Shown here: positions 40,301 through 40,938 of the stretch, piece by piece
How the letters are laid out: each line of letters begins with the position of its first letter
Numbering within the stretch: position 1 is the stretch's first letter
Virus record (IMG/VR): IMGVR_UViG_3300025044_000053
Location: 1-40,938 of that record
Length of the DNA: 40,938 nucleotides
Reading direction: 5' to 3' (one strand)
Source of the DNA: a virus
Made by a program: the position numbers and the translations under genes
The notes under the pieces: model-generated
The model's input: the letters and a program-made list of their open reading frames with translations, nothing else
What the model was told of the DNA's origin: nothing
The model's database searches: none

Positions 40301-40938
40301 GCTCTGGTGGCCAAGTATTTAATCCTGACGCCCCAGTGGTTGATCAAACGGTGAGCATTGTTGATCACCTACGGAAAGCGCTTCAGCCTGGGTTTGTGAA
40401 TAATATCGAAAGAATGAGCAAGGCTCTTTCGGGGGATGTCAGTAATTCGGGCAAGGAATATAAGCCTGGCGAGGAGGTTGCCGCATTCTTTGGCTTCCGC
40501 CCTACCACGTTTGATCCGAAGATCGCGCTGTATTACCGCTCTTTTGAATTTAAGGATGAGAAATCTAATGCAACGAAAATATTTACATCAGCGTTCCGAA
40601 ACCCTAACAAGGTGTCGGAATCTCGATTAAATAGCGCTGTGGAGGATGCAAAAGAGGCGCATGACGAATCATTTGAGAAGATGTTTAATTTGGTGTCCGC
40701 TGCCCGTAAGGCGGGCTTAACGCAGCCAGAAATAATAAGGATATTGCGCCAGGGCGGTGTTGGCAAAAAAGATGCTTTTGCATTGGCTACCGGAAGGACG
40801 CCGGTGTGGCGCCCGCCAACTCAATCTATGAAATATCACACAGAAAAAGCAGGCCTCTTATTTGATCAGGAGCGAGCGGAAATGTTTCGTGAGCGACGTA
40901 AAGCCATTCTTAGTCTGCCCAATCAGGATTATCAATAA
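31333..40938 (+). CDS. Giant polyvalent virion protein: ParB-like, DNA methyltransferase, zincin and ADP-ribosyltransferase domains
   Basis: A 3,201-residue protein. Parts in order: hydrophobic Gly/Ala-rich segment (about 130-185); a polyvalent-protein domain at about 634-720 (LPVMASELIEGGGIALLTDD, SQNPDWF); a Gln/Ala coil and GEVS repeats (about 860-955); ParB/sulfiredoxin-like domain at about 975-1085 (DGHHQW at 1047); conserved linker domains (about 1135-1600); adenine-type methyltransferase with FFPTPEP (1677), EPSAGKGD (1702) and NPPF (1761); zincin with HELLVH (1934-1939, the HExxxH form common in these proteins); and ART domain with YHGTG (2062) and GLYFA (2089). The last about 900 residues are helical with membrane segments, for example about 2873-2897. 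Polyvalent proteins are ejected with phage DNA and fight host defences. Here the methyltransferase may protect incoming DNA and the ART may modify host proteins. The gene ends at the last base of the window. Confidence 0.9.
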   Translation: MAYRTAEDYWRAFGEYAQANPIDAPDINEDGEESSTKSQQGMLGNFADSAQMGMSRGVGGLFTLADSLTGVGDGAAQYFYGLADDQTKTMSDDYKASMGKSIIDRDESGNIVLGDGATDINSLVNLFGQGAGSLALSALPGGALGVGARLLGATRGLAGVAGQAGFIAGGAGSAQGLAGKDAYDTVLQMDRDKVYKSAAFNELWNSSLYDESADEQTNADRIVTQLAENARDEVIRDPELAAVNVGLEMVVGKVAKGLFSGTLAKSRKGNTLIAGASEAGQEFGQEYVSATTINDQLREIDPTITNDNALPQALTGSIAGFAIGAPLGAVGRVDRAVNDARKATAKAGGDALEQELSAADALAGDVGSNRTSVNTDFDIESLNEQLRTPTTDYSQYDTPIGRRDAQTGRPTGEVVDGIDGDIEVMRQAGDKEAVDKLTRAKKILERAFVAKQAGREGMAKRLYENGAALYEDVVGEAPYSEWYREGEFVPADNTDANNAASDAPRLERFDEFEQAPEGSAATPESPLGIGQGPYIGRDANLGIEDQNRAGGVIIAGMPEDYRQRREQKTKANQEAYEGQFAAPDDARINAGLEAAAIGKGQARDATVERLPNAIDTPQLDAVRAQGLDDRFANPEYRERLPVMASELIEGGGIALLTDDNGAINGRTKSQNPDWFKNNGDLPSAGFVRAAVNKALEGKKMGPKQVRAISAMMDAIDADRDRYDGPDTRSDWESLFDEASFLDSVDPTTETSVDNWIGESGAYLFDAGENAPLRTVAMLWDEALDRGVSQSELESIDKQTDTNESLASAIYERIKGNTETVTSRDNGDGRADQAQAGSDAGEIQSGTESEQFNLAQQTEQELAAQAAAQSQAEQAEAKQAQKAEADKDVSDFNLTGSDRAADVAAARGQTSLLDASSESQTTQSEGQSDLTASSAPQNAGGEVSGEVSGEVSGEVRGEKLNDEWTAFSDASGTKNIPRSDMPQVKAEHRGALANFLKARGITGAEETVPAASLKATQSEFSEAKVQKAKEFTGGDRAILVSGDGHVLDGHHQWMAKRDNGEDVRVIRLDAPIESLLEQIKEFPSVEQSDGSKASDAKPAESSASQEPKATNDEGYSEIIEEKGADNQELPALPDDGYNYDHHKSVFVAITESGDAVQADDVRASFETLVSDPDAIKKQLSKLTIKQLTPIARPNFSGEKKNSLVDMAFKKMITDYEWLTVHEAFMTSTGGYDLESKISDARKRLDGLTQKDLRQYADDRKAAVEERKAQITALNKSLKTPETLEEFEAFVQYKGKDKFSPEQLRQYDALKAGKTIEEMDAERAAKAVKSGLDVDDELDINPIEESVHGKTGEPIFNVSLQTRLGKDKFKEAAGMARSMGGGYWKGNFYFKSREDAELFTGWLQGEDVDNSDKVAERQADKQDRRVSKLRELAAKTEEKANEKLGANRQTNTARRARMAASAENSAAREIEYARILRNVADAVDAGNAPFLANLSATTQLSELLSIKRLAIPSSMRNDPNYDGYSSSQGDLKKGITVDDYAPLIEMPRYAMYGEMVVDLGRDIANIAGLKRLSDQLIKEGGKAKDKIAISPDAVAKIKAKVGKYYTNKYGRREKFALPWQLERQAEQIGRLERMGIATGEHLRAAIRELDAIEQSSEKVKLDPLRDKERALVGKKIAGFFPTPEPVVERLLDEADIQPGMKVLEPSAGKGDIADAIREANPDAELEVVEIDSSLRDLLAAKGYEPAGRDFLEQEGEYDRIVMNPPFEKNADIEHIRHAYSLLKPGGRLVAVTSGMAGHRSDKVNSEFKAWVEEIGGVMEPLPDGSFKSSFRPTGVSTQLVVMDKPEILYSRSAANEAGATPKGVGLGSAKIAINKFLKQYTGANDVTVKVFRTHEEAHGSAAPFRTKGGYDPETDTLFIYTEALDSIADLEETLRHELLVHKGLGFVDPATLSEFLTSLRNAAKDSPELEALYNEVERVEDGRSDALKAEEILARIAQDRLSFSDKVWNRIVLAVQRLMNRMFGRDISARRQGRDLVYRIGEAFAEGKRAGRRETSDMFNQSVYHGTGHDFDNFSLDAIGSGEGAQAYGWGLYFAGKRAVAEYYRDYQTDGDSSKGNLYQADIPEDSELLDWDKPLREQSAKIKSAFSNAAGNLGRFKNDTGGEAYLRLAVDFGGVNAPRSMDAGKQASMVLSSVGIPGLRYSDAGSRIIGGKDGTYNYVIWDEDRVTVEAVNDELRQAETRMMYSRTAELDPDREVEVAPRTAYDEAFDSLGNKDKTVFQRAKQALRREFTAGGLLPQDVFKAKIDRDAKLNGMEFDITKRLSGFEHSVLTGYGKSFDKLSDEEKAAINESLGGSDVNTDIPEVVREEIIKMRIVIKSLSKEYAAHLESEISGMKSDLSEKEQGIFNAVLEARKIEPKSDKPADKAVATKKQNEIIQAAIKESGLRLETGTAMAKVRAISEKAALLQTVLNNLDTYVHRSYRAFDDPTWPKKVPREVFDAAAKYLEQQYAEGGDVTSEIQRKVTQVIELMLEEGTAFDSLEGFIKESKLGAKDLSVLQRRKQIAPEIRALLGEYTDPKINFTKSVTKMSRLVMNQKFLDRVKELGLAQGFLFTEENRPLDATRLIAADGSEVYAPLNGYYTYPEIDQAFKDVLGKEQMGDLMRTIIRWNGMVKYGKTVLSPTTAFRNWMSAAFFAMANGHFDLTQMRKSLSSMREYFTHQEGKDGYLRKLKELGVIYDTPYAGEMMDLLSDSQLESSLFDKKPFSNIRKANEYAQKFYQYGDDFWKIIGYENEKAMLIKHKGLSEADAELEAAERIRNTYPTYSMTGRAVQRLRRFPLAGTFVSFPAEIIRTSFHMLRYLREDMKTSPAYARRKIAGLALASAGIYGIQALSMAMMGMDDDEEEAFRDMAPEWAENSNLMALGRNEKGQIQVLDMSFLDPYNYWKRPINAILRGQPMGDMITDSAREMLQPFFGQDIAFGAIMEAVNNKKGSGGQVFNPDAPVVDQTVSIVDHLRKALQPGFVNNIERMSKALSGDVSNSGKEYKPGEEVAAFFGFRPTTFDPKIALYYRSFEFKDEKSNATKIFTSAFRNPNKVSESRLNSAVEDAKEAHDESFEKMFNLVSAARKAGLTQPEIIRILRQGGVGKKDAFALATGRTPVWRPPTQSMKYHTEKAGLLFDQERAEMFRERRKAILSLPNQDYQ
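34149..34205 (+). repeat. 12-bp tandem repeat in the giant gene
   Basis: Four full units of CGGGGAAGTAAG (the last with one change, ACG) plus a partial unit. They code for GEVSGEVSGEVSGEVRGE, a flexible acidic linker just before the ParB-like domain. Copy number probably varies. Confidence 0.85.

Noticed and set aside
1-40938. tRNA genes
   Set aside because: No cloverleaf with a T-arm GGTTCRA and CCA end was found by eye on either strand; a tRNAscan run would be decisive.

Overview
This window reads as a nearly complete genome of a temperate, short-tailed (podovirus-type) phage or prophage of a Gram-negative bacterium. The spanin pair and the poly-Gly lipoprotein fit a Gammaproteobacterium, possibly marine; this is inferred from gene style, not from a host marker. 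The order is lysogeny switch, replication/recombination, fibre, terminase, portal, scaffold, capsid, connector/tail, lysis, internal virion proteins and one giant polyvalent protein. It recalls the Bcep22/BPP-1 type of temperate podovirus. Both window ends fall on gene ends, so the sequence may be a circular or permuted genome cut between genes.

Left end (1-2356, minus strand): a short CI-like repressor with, downstream on the same strand, a PKD-domain lipoprotein, a two-helix membrane protein and a small soluble protein. This is the rex-like position where lysogens express cargo genes. Between the repressor and the divergent Cro-like gene lie three operators spaced exactly 24 bp apart. Candidate promoters for both genes would give almost leaderless transcripts.

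Early region (2442-9837, plus strand): a dense operon with many ATGA/TAATG junctions. It holds Cro-like, CII-like, an O/DnaT-like initiator carrying its own iteron cluster (candidate origin), winged-helix proteins, a NinB-like protein, a cupin gene with a frame break, YbcO- and RusA-type nucleases, a degenerate RuvC-like protein and many small genes. One cargo gene (2746-3285) runs against the operon.

Late region (9929-31281): fibre protein, small and large terminase, portal, scaffold, major capsid protein, small head proteins, connector, tail hub, a LamG/RCC1 receptor-binding candidate, lysis genes (membrane protein, GH108 endolysin, holin-like, Rz with embedded Rz1) and four internal virion proteins. 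Two hairpin terminators follow the capsid gene and the small genes after it. A short motif (ACATT[A/C]CGCGC) recurs near module borders.

Right end (31333-40938): a 3,201-residue polyvalent protein with ParB-like, DNA adenine methyltransferase, zincin and ADP-ribosyltransferase domains and a long C-terminal virion part. It is probably ejected with the DNA to protect it and reprogram the host. No integrase, transposase, partition system, tRNA or CRISPR was found.
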